Positions 1 to 10,879 of a DNA stretch of 64,000 bases are shown piece after piece. The notes under the pieces were generated by a model. It worked only from the letters and a program-made list of their open reading frames with translations. It was not told the origin of the DNA and made no database searches. Numbering within the stretch: the stretch's first letter is position 1; each line of letters starts with the position of its first letter. The position numbers were made by a program, and so were the translations under genes. The DNA is from Harmonia axyridis. Lineage: Eukaryota > Arthropoda > Insecta > Coleoptera > Coccinellidae. Location: assembly GCF_914767665.1 (NCBI RefSeq), contig NC_059501.1, positions 36,804,501-36,868,500 on the forward strand. The letters run 5' to 3'.

Positions 1-363
1 AAAAACTTTGATGCAAGCAGCTTACCACCGTGTAAAACTGAGCTATTTCAACAATTTCTACGAGCTTATTACATTTCTAGCATATGGAATTATGCTCATG
101 AAAAACAACCAACCATTTTTACTCCTGAACAAAATGGATGGAGGTTAGAGGAAAACCAGTTTCACTTTCATTGGTTTGATGGTGACCAATTACCAAGGGA
201 CGTTGGTGAATCTCTTCAACAATCAGGTACTATAATTAGAGTTCAAGATTAAAATTTATTTAACTAGTAATTTTATGTATTTTAATTCTTTTGATTATTT
301 TTTGCAGAAGAAGATGTCAGCAACAACATAACTGATGACGATGAAGATGATGACTTAGTTTGA
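1..363 (+). CDS. 3' end of a two-exon (at least) gene, TE-like family, acidic C-terminus
   Basis: The coding frame is open from base 1 to 226, a GT-AG intron follows (donor GGTACT, acceptor TTTTTTGCAG, 227-307), and the frame resumes at 308 and ends at TGA 361-363. The two exons join in phase (one base carried over). The visible protein holds SLPPCKTELFQQFLRA, then SIWNYAHE, a Pro-Thr stretch, NGWRLEENQF, WFDGDQLP, and a tail of mostly Asp and Glu. From memory, this LPPC...W..A...GW...W.G..P layout ends a large, poorly characterised multicopy protein family in insects and cnidarians that behaves like a transposable element; I cannot name its activity. The 5' part lies outside the window. No stop or frameshift is seen in the visible part, so it may be intact. 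The function is unknown. Confidence 0.6.
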
Positions 364-428
364 CAGTATCGTGATTGGTTAAATGATGAAAATTCAAATA
401 ATTGTTATGATGATTGCGATGATTAAAC

Positions 429-434
429 AATAAA
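429..434 (+). terminator. Polyadenylation signal AATAAA
   Basis: AATAAA lies 66 bases after the stop codon of the left-edge gene, a normal distance for a short insect 3' UTR. This supports the gene ending here. Confidence 0.5.
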
Positions 435-1159
435 ATAAATGCTTATTTTAATTAATTATGGGTAAATTTTTTTTTACAAAAATGATTTTGTAAAAAAAAT
501 AATTTCAAATGATATTTTTAACAATGAAATAAAAATTTTTCTAAGAAAAAATAGCTCTGAACAGATTAATTATACCAGAAATATTAAATGAATTAATGTA
601 CTTTCATACTGACTAATTATTACGTTAAAATTGAAATAGAGATGCAAAAATTTTATATCGGAAGCTGTACCGTAAGTATTTTTCATATATTTACTCTAAG
701 ACGCATGCGCATAATGCTTTCGCGCTCATACTCACGGCAGAATAATTTTGCTGTTTAGGGGGTGTTTGGTCAATCAATTTTTTCTGACTAATTAAATATA
801 ACTTCGTAACAATTGTCTGAACAACATATTTAAATGTCAGACATGTAAAAATAAGTTAAGTTAATTTATTTTTTGTAGAGCTTTAAAGCGTCTGACAAAA
901 GTACTGGCCCACGAAAAGTGTCTGACGCTTATGGTATAACTTTATAATAACACTCTACAAAATATATTTAAAAATCAGCTATGAAAATTTAAGTTAGGTA
1001 ACCATTAATTTTAGTTACCTTTCACACCTGGTACCTGCCCAGGTGTCACTCGGCAAGCTCCACAAGCGCGCAGGTATTCTGAGCACATAAGACACTACTG
1101 AGAACATGAGGTTTCATTTATGTGAAAATAAGTTGTGTCTTATCGCTCTGGGATCTTGG
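435..1159. other. Intergenic, no gene seen
   Basis: AT-rich sequence without a recognisable coding frame. GTCTGA/GTCTGAC words recur (about 815, 890 and 920) in both orientations, suggesting a degraded repeat, but no element ends can be placed. Confidence 0.4.
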
Positions 1160-1690
1160 ACTATACGGGGGTATTGTAAAACTGAAGGAAAAGAAAAAGC
1201 CGATGAACTTTCAAAAAAGGCATCAAAGTTAACATCTGTTGGTCCTGAGGCCTTCTGTGGGCTTGGAAAAGACTAATATAAGCCAACAGTCCAACAATGG
1301 GAGTGGGAAACTAGAAAAACCCTCTGGAGAAATACTACGGGTCTTGCTCAGGCAAATAAATTTGTGGTGTTTTCACCTATCTATACCAGGAAGCTCCTGA
1401 AGCTATCACGTACTGAGCTTCGGGCAATAGCGAGATGGCTGACAGGACACGGTGCAAATACATTTTGTACCGCATGGGTAAATCAGCAGATGAGACAGGC
1501 AGGCTCTGCGTAAAGGAGGTATAAAGAGCCGAACTGCCGAACGCATAGTGTGCAAATAAATGACCGGGGCTGACTGGCCACTCATATGGGAAAGTTAGTT
1601 CTGTATACTCACGTAGTAATACCCAAAGCTCCTAAGGATCTCGTCGGTTTTGTTAACCGTATCAACGGGCTCCCTGGGTTTGTATGAATA
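1160..1690 (+). pseudogene. LINE relic: RNase H and C-terminal part of ORF2
   Basis: Read on the plus strand, the sequence gives a piece ending KTEGKEKADELSKKAS, which matches the G-N-E-x-A-D-x-x-A-K signature near the end of the RNase H domain of Jockey-group non-LTR retrotransposons. It is followed by a Trp-rich linker and LSRTELRAIARWLTGH, typical of the region after RNase H. Several stops and frame changes interrupt it (for example TAA/TAG after FCGLGKD and QAGSA). The RT and endonuclease parts are missing, so this is a 5'-truncated dead copy. The family assignment is by motif only. Confidence 0.65.
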
Positions 1691-2401
1691 GGTGAGGTTA
1701 ATAACAAAATATAAATTTGTTCGCAGTTCTCGGAAGGCTATCAGAACTGCAACGACCCCGATTTAGTATATAAGTTATTCTTTTTCAATGCATGTATTAA
1801 CTTCATATTCACATTCACATATCGGGCATTAATTTGTGGTTCTATGACAAAAATAATCTAAGCCGACTTCAAAGACTCCAAACTAGGGTTATCCAGAACA
1901 CATATAAGCAGCACCTGTTACTTCTATGAAATGTTTTGAGTACTACTCATCTTTAAGGCAGTGAAACAATAGCCGTGAAAGTTGATCTATAAGATAAATG
2001 GGGGTTTATTAAAATCAATGTTGAATCGAAACAAACATTCTGATGGCCACAAATATAGCACAAGTAACTCAAATCATCTATACAGTGATATTCAAGACAA
2101 CAAGAGGGCCAAAACTATCAGCATACTCTGCAATGAAGTAATATAATCAGGTATCCAACCATTTCAAAAAAAAAAGAAAGATATCATAATTTCGAAGAAG
2201 ATTTGAAAAGATTCATAAACAATCAAATGGTTCAATTAATAGTTGTACTCTGTGTTAACAAACTTTAATTGATATAGAGTATTATATTGTAATAAATAAA
2301 AAACAAATATCCAGTTTTACCAGAAAAAGTCACGTGTTTACCATAAATTGGAGGTCGTGCTTTTGTAACCAAAAATGGGGCAGAATCGAAGTTCAAAAAA
2401 C
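1691..2401. other. Non-coding, nothing recognised
   Basis: No coding frame, element end or RNA gene is visible. The 75-residue frame on the minus strand here runs through the LINE tail below and is chance. Confidence 0.4.
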
Positions 2402-2850
2402 AATAGTAATAATAATAATAATAAACTTTATTTAGCACTCGGCTATTGAAAACAATACTAACGTAATCCACTAACTTGATTAAATTCTTCATAAATATAA
2501 CTCATTAAACATTTTTTGAATTCTCTATAATTATTACAATATTTGATCTTTTCAGGTAGTTTATTGAAGATAACTAATCCCCTGCTAAATGTGGATTTAT
2601 TCATTAATGTAGTATCGACTTTTTCTATGTAAAAATCATCTCGACGTCGTGTATTATAATTATGTATCTCATTACCAAATTTTAGGTTTTCACTCAAATA
2701 TTCAGGTAACATTTCATTCCTTGCTTTGAATATTAAATCTAATGTTCTATAAATAATCCTTTGATTGACACTCATCAATTTCAAACAATTTAACATATTT
2801 CTTATGGGAGTTCTTTTATAACATTTCAAAATAATTCTCATTCTCAGTCG
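2402..2850 (-). mobile_element. LINE 3' end (5'-truncated), with AAT/ATT microsatellite tail
   Basis: The minus strand codes about 127 residues (2458-2841) that look like the last part of a non-LTR retrotransposon ORF2: HNYNTRRRDDFYIEK, then FSRGLVIFNKLPEKIKY and a short tail. This N-T-R...F-Y...G...F-N-x-L-P-x-x-I-K pattern is standard for the C-terminus after the RT domain. On the same strand, downstream of the stop, lies an (AAT)n run at 2402-2424 of the kind these LINEs end in. Nothing of RT or endonuclease is left upstream, as expected for a strongly 5'-truncated insertion. It shares the C-terminal layout with the LINE at 10880-12520. Confidence 0.7.
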
Positions 2851-3014
2851 AGAAATAATTATGTCTAGGCGGTTAATGAATATTAGGAGAAATTGGTTCT
2901 GATGGCATTGTTTTCATTCAGCCGTAACACGACGTAGGGTAATGTACCAAAGTTTTTTATACGGAAAAAATTGCTGCCCTGGAGAAATTGTTCACTACTG
3001 TTATCAAAATTATA

Positions 3015-3628
3015 CAGGGTGTATCTGAATAACATCGAAAAAAATGTAAGGGGTGATTCTGTGATGAAAATTAAGGTGGGTATTTGATATAAACACGAAA
3101 CTTGGTTTATATTATTTGTGAATAAAACTACACATTTTGAAAATTTTTCAGTACTGAAGTATGCTTAGAAGGAGTTGAAATAGTGAACGCCTACAATATC
3201 TTCTGTTCCAACTTTTTTTGGTGGAAACTTCCCTTTACAGGAAACATGACTGAAAAGCTCAATTTATTTACTAAAATTTTCATCTCTATAATAAGTTTTC
3301 TTGAAAATTTCAGCATTTTCAATCAAAAATGCATTGCAAGCTCATGAGCAATAGCATTTTATTGAACAAGAGCTAACCAAATTATGATTTGATTCTACTA
3401 GACTAAGACTTTGACAACTAAAACAATAGTGAACAAAGAATGAACAAAAACCTATCGATTATCGACAATACAATTATAATATTTGTTGAAAAATTTTTTT
3501 TGTAATTTTTTGAGAGGTGAAACTTTTCCGGGGATGGGTTTTTCAAAAAGAATTGAACCAAATACCCATATCAATTTTTATTACAGAATCACCCCTTATA
3601 TTTATTGGTGTTATTCAGATACACCCTG
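3015..3628. repeat. Foldback element, CAGGGTG ends, about 85-bp inverted arms
   Basis: The left end CAGGGTGTATCTGAATAACA is mirrored at the right end (reverse complement CAGGGTGTATCTGAATAACA). The arms stay alignable for about 85 bases, including AAGGGGTGATTCTGT and GGGTATTTG. The interior of about 440 bases has no coding frame. It is a non-autonomous inverted-repeat element; no convincing target duplication is seen. Confidence 0.75.
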
Positions 3629-5566
3629 TTTAGTATAAAATGTGTAAATCATTCAGTCACTGACTAATTGATGAAATATTTCCATAGATGGAATTTAATT
3701 TCAAAACAACATCTGCAATTAAATATAATAGTTTCAGTTTGTCTATTGAAAAATTAATCCAACTGCATAACAAGAATAAACAATTAGGTAACATTGACAA
3801 AAAGCAGAGATAATCAGACTCTGCAAAATTTTAATTTAACCTCAGTACAAAAATTCATCAGCGTAAGAAAAGTTAAAACGCAGGCCGGAAGAATCCAACG
3901 CCCTAATTTCTAGTTAACAAGTAATAAAGGGGCAATTATTGCGGGTTTGCTCTCTGTGAAATTTCCTAATAATTAGCATCCATCAAGGAATAATTAATCT
4001 TACTCAGGGTCGCTGAATATTTTAGTCGCGATGAACATTGCTGGTACTTAAGTTGAAAAACTGCAGTTTGAAAATTACTGAATATTTCTATTCGCCCCGA
4101 AGGGAAATAGTACCTAATAATAAAGTTTAACGACATAATTTACAATTAACACTGGAGTTGAAAATGGTTTCAAGTATAGAGAAGGCTATTACGGACTAGG
4201 GTAGAAGTTTAGACGAGTAGAGACAGTAACGAATCCATGGGGAGAGAGATTCAGCGTAATAAAAAGGATTTTTTTTGCATCGATATTTGACAGTGGGTGG
4301 AACATGCATTCATTACTACGTGAATGGTTTAATTTTCAACGGCTGTTATGATAAAAGAAAAAAACCATGACCAGTGAATATTACATTACGTTATTGGATT
4401 TGATTTATTGAGTACCGAAATGAAAAAAACCCTCAAATGAAACAGAAAAAATATAACCTCGTCACAAATCGAAGAAAATCATGGTCAAATTCGACGAATT
4501 GCATTTCCAAATGCTTGACCACCCAGCTTAAGGGTGTTCAATACCTTGTTCATACCACTGCTATTTCAGTGCTAATCAACTACATTTGTGAGACCAAAAT
4601 ACAGGCAGGATTCATTTCATTCTTTGAGTGAACAATGACGTGATAGTGAACTTGGACGTATCGTCTAGATTTAAAAAAAAATCGATATCTAGTATTCCGC
4701 AAATTGAACCTTGAAATTAAACACATTCTTTAAATTACTATTCAGCTTTAGAGAGACTTCTCATTTCAAGTAACTCATCGATAAATGTTCAGTGATATTA
4801 TGAGTTTTGAATTGGTGCAAATATTCTTTAAAAATTGCTTGATTTGCTCTAGTTATTGATGTTTTTCAAATAGAATTATGCTTTTGGGAACGCCTCCTAA
4901 ATGTTTACGCCTTTTTGCAGCATGAACGCCAATAGAATCTTGGACTGTATTTTATGGCTCGAGATGAATGACACTCTTATGATTTACGAGGGTAGGGTTT
5001 CTCTGATTGGCTAAAATTGTGGACATTACTAGTTCATGTCAATATTGCAATGAGGAATAGGGATATATAGAAAAGTTGTAATGAAATCATTATTAGAATT
5101 ACAAACGATACTGTTCCTAAAAATATGTATGCTAGCTAATTCTATTCGTAATGATGTCTAGAGAAATATATTTTGAGCGTTTAGTAGCATAAAGAAAATT
5201 TCAAAAGTCATAAAGAAATTAAGATGAAAAAAGATATTTGTATTTTTGCCGAAATATGGAAAATTATAAATATTTGAAAAATCTGAAGAAAAAATTCTCA
5301 AAGAAAAAATTTATATTGAAAAACTCCCTGTTCCCGAAATTCTATCTACAATTTTTATCGTTTTAATTTATCGCTGAAAATAGGCAATTATTAATTAAGA
5401 AAATTTTCTCGTACTTCATTAATATAAACTTAAAAAAAAAATTTAGTAAACATTTTTCGCTTCGTGAAGCCATTCTTGTAAACACACCTCCTTGAAAATT
5501 TCATGTCATAAAAGTTTTAGGAATTGCAATATTTTCCTTTTAATAATTAAAAAAAATAATAAATAA
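3629..5566. other. Intergenic, no supported gene
   Basis: Mixed AT-rich sequence. The only frame of note (4437-4631, +, 64 codons) has no recognisable motif, no splice context and a chance-like composition. No repeats with clear ends are visible. Confidence 0.4.
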
Positions 5567-5826
5567 AAATCGGATGAAAATACTTATTGTCAAATAAAAG
5601 TCACTTTCAATAGTTATTTATTTTACTATAGGTAGCAAAGTAGTATATTGATTTCCGCGGCTGATAGTTTATAGCCAAGCCATAGTATAAAAAATACTTA
5701 TACATGGCCGAGCGTAGCGTTGCTAGGAATTCAGCTAAGGTAGTCAATTTACTACTTTGCCGCCTAATAAAACAAATAACTATTAAAAGTGTCTTTTATT
5801 TGACAATAACCCTTTTTATCCGATTT
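5567..5826. repeat. Palindromic MITE, about 100-bp terminal inverted repeats
   Basis: AAATCGG at 5567 is mirrored by CCGATTT ending at 5826. The arms run through TTATTGTCAAATAAAAG, an AATAGTTATTT block and GCAAAGTAGTA. The centre is about 55 bases. It is short, coding-free and nearly palindromic, as expected of a MITE. A partial relative is at 26719-26816. Confidence 0.75.
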
Positions 5827-6177
5827 GAAATAATGATTAAATATTGAACTTAGATGAGCTGAATATATCTGTAAAAACCCCAAGTGTTCCGATAGACAGA
5901 ACAAAATACAATATTTTCTTCTATTCTGTTACTCTTTCTTATTGCCTTCACTCATGTTTTTAGGTACGTGTCAAATGTCAAATAATCATTTTGAATTTCA
6001 GTAGAATATCAGAAATTCTCATCTAGATAAACAAACCGACAACAATAACCTAATAAATCACATGTCTTATATTCCTATACCCACTGTTGTGGTCTCCAAA
6101 GGCGCATAAAATGAGAACTCAAAAGCTTCCTGGGGGGGTATATATCCTCCTTATACCCCCCCTAGAATACGCCACTG
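5827..6177. repeat. Dispersed repeat fragment ending in a hAT-like terminus
   Basis: Sequence from CATCTAGATAAACAAAC (about 6021) through TGTGGTCTCCAAAG is similar, in direct orientation, to 55019-55140. It ends at 6177 in TACGCCACTG, the reverse complement of the CAGTGGCGTA start common in hAT elements. Just inside that end is a small GC-rich hairpin (GGGGGGGTATA with TATACCCCCCC, about 6132-6163). The opposite end could not be found. Confidence 0.4.
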
Positions 6178-7006
6178 TATCTAAACTGAACTGAATTCCT
6201 AAAGTTCACAGAAACACAAATTTACTCTTTTCTGGGCTTCATCGAGAGTTGAGATTTTATTAGGGGCAATAAATACCAAACAGGCGGTTCTTCAAGTAGA
6301 ATGGTTGTGTCAGGTACAAATCTACCAAAAATATTCGGGTAGCTCCATCTAGCGGAATTGCAGTTTCAGCGCAAAGTAGTCTACAACCTTAATCTCCAGA
6401 TCTGACTGCCACTGATTACCAACTGGTTTTTTGTAGACTTCCTTGGGGCATATTTGAACACCGTTCAGCAGTGTTCAATCAGAATCTGAATGCAACACCC
6501 TGGGTACAATGACTGATACAATCAACCCTGGGTACAATGACTGATATAATCAGTGCATCAGGAATTACGATTCCCGTTTTAAGGTTTTTCGTTTAAGACT
6601 AATCGTGTTTATGGCCGGAAGGCTGGTAGATGGACGAATAAAAATGAATTTATCATGGATTCGTCGTCAGTGGGGCGAGCATTACCTGGCTCAAAAGTTG
6701 TCTTTTTGACCATGTCAGGTTGTAGACAGGATTTCTTGAATTTTTGAAATGAATGCAATTTCTGACAAGTTTTTCTCGAATTCTTAAATAGTTCATCAGG
6801 CTTCAGAGAATTGATATTATTCTTCTGACGTTGGTTAAAAGAAAAACAATCCATTTCATTCTAAAAAGTAATGGATTGTTAGTGAAAACGAACGCCCTAT
6901 TATATTATTTTCGACCGAAGTCTATGATCTTCTTTGATAACTCAAAATACTGTCATCAAAATGTCACGAGAAATGGAAATAAAACCCAGTAAATTCCAGA
7001 GAATAA
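6178..7006. promoter_or_regulatory. Region 5' of the arginine kinase gene; no defined promoter
   Basis: This is the upstream flank and presumed 5' UTR of the kinase ORF. It includes a near-perfect 29-bp direct repeat (CCTGGGTACAATGACTGATA at about 6500 and 6529). The 81-codon minus-strand frame at 6609-6854 has no recognisable motif. A TATA-like stretch lies near 6900, but no core promoter element can be fixed by eye. Confidence 0.3.
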
Positions 7007-8098
7007 ATGGCTCCACAGCCTAAGAATTGTCGCATAAAGTGTGTATCTAAAATTATGGACGAATCATACAACAGATTGATCCAATCAGATTCCAAATCTT
7101 TATTGAAGAAATACCTATCCCAAGACGTTTACAATGCTTTAAAGGAAGAACAAACTCCCACCTATGGCTCAACACTTATGGATTGCATTCAATCAGGTTT
7201 AATGAATCTAGATTCCGGAGTGGGGATCTACGCTCCAGACCCAGAAGCCTATACAGTTTTCTCACCTATTTTCGACGCCATAATCGAAGATTATCATTTG
7301 GGGTTTTCCCCCAATCATACGCACCCTCCGCTAGATTGGGGGGACCTCACCGCTTTCCAAAATTTGGATCCGGAGAACAGGTACATCATCTCCACCAGGG
7401 TTCGATGCGGAAGATCAATCGAAGGATATCCGTTCAATCCTTGCATGACGGAGGTCCATTACAAGGAAATAGAGCAGAAAATGACTGATGTATTCCGGGG
7501 TCTAAGCAGTGAACTGCCTGGAACATACCGACCTCTTACGAAAATGATGAGATGCGAGCAGGAGCGTCTAATCGAAGATCATTATTTATTCAAGGAAGGA
7601 GACAGGTTTCTGAAAGCGGCAAAAGCTTGCCAGTTCTGGCCGGTTGGAAGAGGGATATTCATGAACAAGGATAAAACGTTCCTCACTTGGGTGAACGAAG
7701 AGGACCACCTCCGGATGATATCAATGGAACCGGGTGGGGATTTGGGAAACGTCTACCGCAGGATGATTCTAGGAGTTACTGCTATCCAAGAACAGGTCAA
7801 CTTTGCCAGGTCTGACCGATTTGGGTTTTTAACGTTCTGTCCAACGAATTTAGGCACTACAATCAGGGCATCTGTTCATATTAAACTTCCGAAATTATCT
7901 TCTGACAAAGATAAAATGAAATCTGTCGCTGAAGAGCACCATCTCCAGGTCAGAGGAACCCGAGGAGAACACACGGAGTCGGAGGAAGGAATTTATGATA
8001 TCTCTAATAAGAGAAGATTGGGTTTGACAGAATTTGAAGCACTGAAAGAGATGCAGGATGGAATATTGAAACTGATAACGATCGAAAATTCTTTATAG
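7007..8098 (+). CDS. Arginine kinase paralogue, intronless, apparently intact
   Basis: A 363-residue ATP:guanidino phosphotransferase that would move phosphate between ATP and arginine as an energy buffer, probably in the cytosol. The start is firm because an in-frame TAA directly precedes the ATG. The N-terminal domain holds the specificity loop DSGVGIY (69-75). The catalytic domain has STRVR (129-133), NEED (230-233), FCPTNLGTT (277-285, reactive Cys278), Arg287 and VRGTRGEHTE (315-324, Glu321). With an offset of +7 from the Limulus enzyme, Ser63, Tyr68, Arg124, Arg126, Glu225, Arg229, Cys271, Arg280, Arg309 and Glu314 are all present, as is the Asp62-Arg193 pair (Asp69, Arg200). It differs from typical insect copies by about seven extra N-terminal residues and a divergent 171-188 segment. 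It is intronless, so it may be a retrocopy, but I see no A-tail or target duplication. An AATAAA lies at 8309-8314. Confidence 0.93.
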   Translation: MAPQPKNCRIKCVSKIMDESYNRLIQSDSKSLLKKYLSQDVYNALKEEQTPTYGSTLMDCIQSGLMNLDSGVGIYAPDPEAYTVFSPIFDAIIEDYHLGFSPNHTHPPLDWGDLTAFQNLDPENRYIISTRVRCGRSIEGYPFNPCMTEVHYKEIEQKMTDVFRGLSSELPGTYRPLTKMMRCEQERLIEDHYLFKEGDRFLKAAKACQFWPVGRGIFMNKDKTFLTWVNEEDHLRMISMEPGGDLGNVYRRMILGVTAIQEQVNFARSDRFGFLTFCPTNLGTTIRASVHIKLPKLSSDKDKMKSVAEEHHLQVRGTRGEHTESEEGIYDISNKRRLGLTEFEALKEMQDGILKLITIENSL

Positions 8099-8308
8099 AT
8101 GCCACGTTTAATCAGAATTTGAGTAAGAGTGAAATTATGCCTCATCAATATTCCTTGTTTTTTTATCATTCGTGCGTGTCAAGCTAGATATTGACTTATA
8201 GCTTTTTTATATATATTTTTTTTTGGATAAAATATATTTGAATTTCGATTTTTTTAATGTCTATGGTTATAATCTGCTCTTTTTGAGAGATTGACTGATT
8301 GAATGGGA

Positions 8309-8314
8309 AATAAA
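8309..8314 (+). terminator. Candidate polyadenylation signal of the arginine kinase gene
   Basis: AATAAA, 210 bases after the stop codon, is the first canonical signal downstream. The cleavage site cannot be placed. Confidence 0.4.
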
Positions 8315-9321
8315 TTGAAGTGGAAATCTTTCATTATCCTCTTCAAGCTCCATGCAGTAATTGAAATTCAACTAAGTTTAGGGAGGGGTGCGGGAACTGA
8401 TTAAAACTGTTCTTATTAATGAAAAAAACTGGAGATTACTCCAAAAAATATTGATAACGAAAAACACATTCTGAAATTGACACTTTTAGCTTTGGGTTCG
8501 CGAGTAAATTTTTTCACTCATGTGGGTAATTTTGCGGTAATTGAAAAACTTTATCAGCTTTTGATTTTTTAGTGAGTATCAAAGGATATTCTGATTCGAA
8601 CCATTCAATAAATGCATATGTCACATATTCCTTCGAACCTTCTTTCGCAATGCATCTAGAACTGTCTAAAATATTTCCACGAGTCGGCCCTTTCAAATAT
8701 AATATATCCTAGTTATCTGCAATGAAATAAGCAACATTAGGTAACCAAAACCAATTTTTAGACTTTTGAGTCTGGACATTATAGTTTGAACGTTTTGAAA
8801 GAAGTAAAATAACTTCCACATCCAGAAGAGTTAGGTTTGGTGATACAGACTTTGGAAGTAACTCATTCCAATGGACAGAAAAAAAAAGTTGTGAGATTTT
8901 TGGTAAGATGATTGAGATAGATAAAAGTTGATGAGAAGAATTAGAAAAGAGAAAACATTATTACACTTGCCACCTAAAATTAAAAGAAAGAAAGTATATC
9001 TTAGTTATAATAAGCAATGGCAATTTTCGATTTTTTAAAGTTGATATGAATGATTTTTCGTTATTAATATCCTTGATATTTCTATTTATGAGAATATATT
9101 ATATTTATTATTTAAATACATTTTCTGTTAATTGGTTGATATTTGGAGGTCCTGAGAAAATGGAATGGTAAGAAATTTATCATATTTCTTTTTCATTGTA
9201 CAATTTTGAAATTAAATAAAGAGACAACATGGTTTATTCTTTTATTCGGGAGGAAACCTTGAATGAATACAATTATTTCCATAAGATTATCAATTCATTA
9301 TTTTAATAATTGCATTTGTAC
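8315..9321. other. Intergenic, no gene seen
   Basis: AT-rich sequence. A 60-codon minus-strand frame (8514-8696) has no recognisable motif and is probably chance. Confidence 0.4.
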
Positions 9322-10065
9322 AGGGTGTCCCAAATTCGATGCTCGCTGAAAGCATATCGAGATCTATAAGATTTAGAGATAAAATCTCAGTTTTAGAGAT
9401 ATAGAGGAGAGTTGGTGTATTTTAAATGGGACACCCTACATAAGATTTGATTGGAATTATGCAATGGACACAAAAAGAATTAGGTCTCGAAACATATTGA
9501 TTATTATATTCCACCAAAAAGTTATGTTATGGGTTTCAAATATATTGAGTTTTTTGACGCGACAACTTATACAGAGTGAGTCTTGTACATTCATTTCAAC
9601 TGAAGATTTCTGAGATCGAATGAAACACTTTTTTCCTTTACTATTTTTGAAAATTTCAATATCTTTTAAACGGATGACATTTTTGAAAAACCAAAAACGG
9701 ACTACTTTTCAACAAATCTACGGCTAAAAAAGAATGTCCAATTTAAGAAACACCAACTTTGCTCTATATCTCTAAAACGGTCATTAATTTCTATGATCTG
9801 TTAGGAGTATCATATTAACCATAAAAACTGAAAAAATGTTCTAGAACTTTTTGAATATCTCAAACCAATGAAACCAAGATATGCTGGAATATTTGAAACA
9901 GTCATTTTTCAGAATGACCCTGTAATTCGAGGACGAATCGAGAGATCTATGCTCTGTTTTTTGATATCTTATTATTCCGAAAAACGAGCTGGGTGATCCT
10001 TGAAGATTTTTTCTCTGAATCTTATAGATTTTGAGATGTTGTAGTGAGCTAATTTCACATACATT
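9322..10065. repeat. Degenerate foldback element with a CAGGGTGTCCC end
   Basis: The left end (9323) reads CAGGGTGTCCCAAATTCGA. Sequence at 9342-9390 (ATCTATAAGATTTAGAGATA) recurs inverted at about 10005-10050, and 9385-9430 recurs inverted at 9733-9790 (ACACCAACT...CTCTATATCTCTAAAAC). A short internal inverted pair also exists (GGGACACCCTAC at about 9426-9437). The right outer end is decayed. It looks like a foldback interrupted or rearranged after insertion. Confidence 0.5.
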
Positions 10066-10879
10066 TCAACAGCTGTTCAGTTAATGTGTAAATTGACCGA
10101 CGAAGCAACACTATTGGCGTAACAATTGGCGTACCTACCTAATATTTCAGATTGTGAAAATTGAGTCTGGCTTTATTTCAATCGAATAAGAGTTAATTTC
10201 GTCCCTAGTTCATAATTCCATTCAGTTACCTTTTCCAGCTGGCTTAATTCCATTCCATCTAAGTATATTTACTTGTCTTTCGAAATTGATGAATAGCCGA
10301 AAGAAATTGAAAGAATTCGAAGACACGATTTTGAATATCCATCGTCTCATTTCCTCGAAACTTTGAAGTTTCTCGTGAACTTCGAAGTTCACAAACTCCG
10401 AACGAGAGAATCATTCCAAATTTCTTTGTTATCGACGAAGAGAATATCGGGTGAAGTGATGATCGGTTCAATTCAGAGTTTAATCCAATTCAATTCCGGG
10501 GACTCACATTTAATGTGAGTTGTAAATTATCCTTGTGAAGTAACTCAATGTTGTAATTTTATTTCGGGAAGAGGATATAGAAACTATTCGAAATAAAACG
10601 TTTGATGATTGATCTGTACTTCGCTGAAATTCTGAAATTGACTTTTCCTAAATAGAGTTTTGACTATCCGCATCATTTTCTTGATTTTCACGCTTTTGAA
10701 ACACTCGCATTATTCATTGCTTTCTTATTTTCGATTTCGCATTTTTTTGGTGTCTTTTAACACCGCTTTTGACATCACAAAGTTTTAACTGATATCTGAT
10801 ATCAATAATGCAACAAAACGGGTAAAGAACACGAAAACATTGTTTAAGACATTTCCTAACAAAGACTCACTAAGAATGA
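10066..10879. other. Intergenic with an 18-bp perfect palindrome
   Basis: No gene is seen. At 10375-10392 lies the perfect palindrome GTGAACTTCGAAGTTCAC, and just before it the near-palindrome GAAACTTTGAAGTTTC (10357-10372). The spacing does not fit a canonical heat-shock element. The role is unknown. Confidence 0.4.

Noticed and set aside
6609..6854. 81-codon minus-strand frame upstream of the arginine kinase
   Set aside because: Composition and lack of motif suggest chance; it is not needed to explain the kinase gene.
10375..10392. Palindrome read as a heat-shock element
   Set aside because: GAA and TTC units are not spaced in contiguous 5-bp modules.
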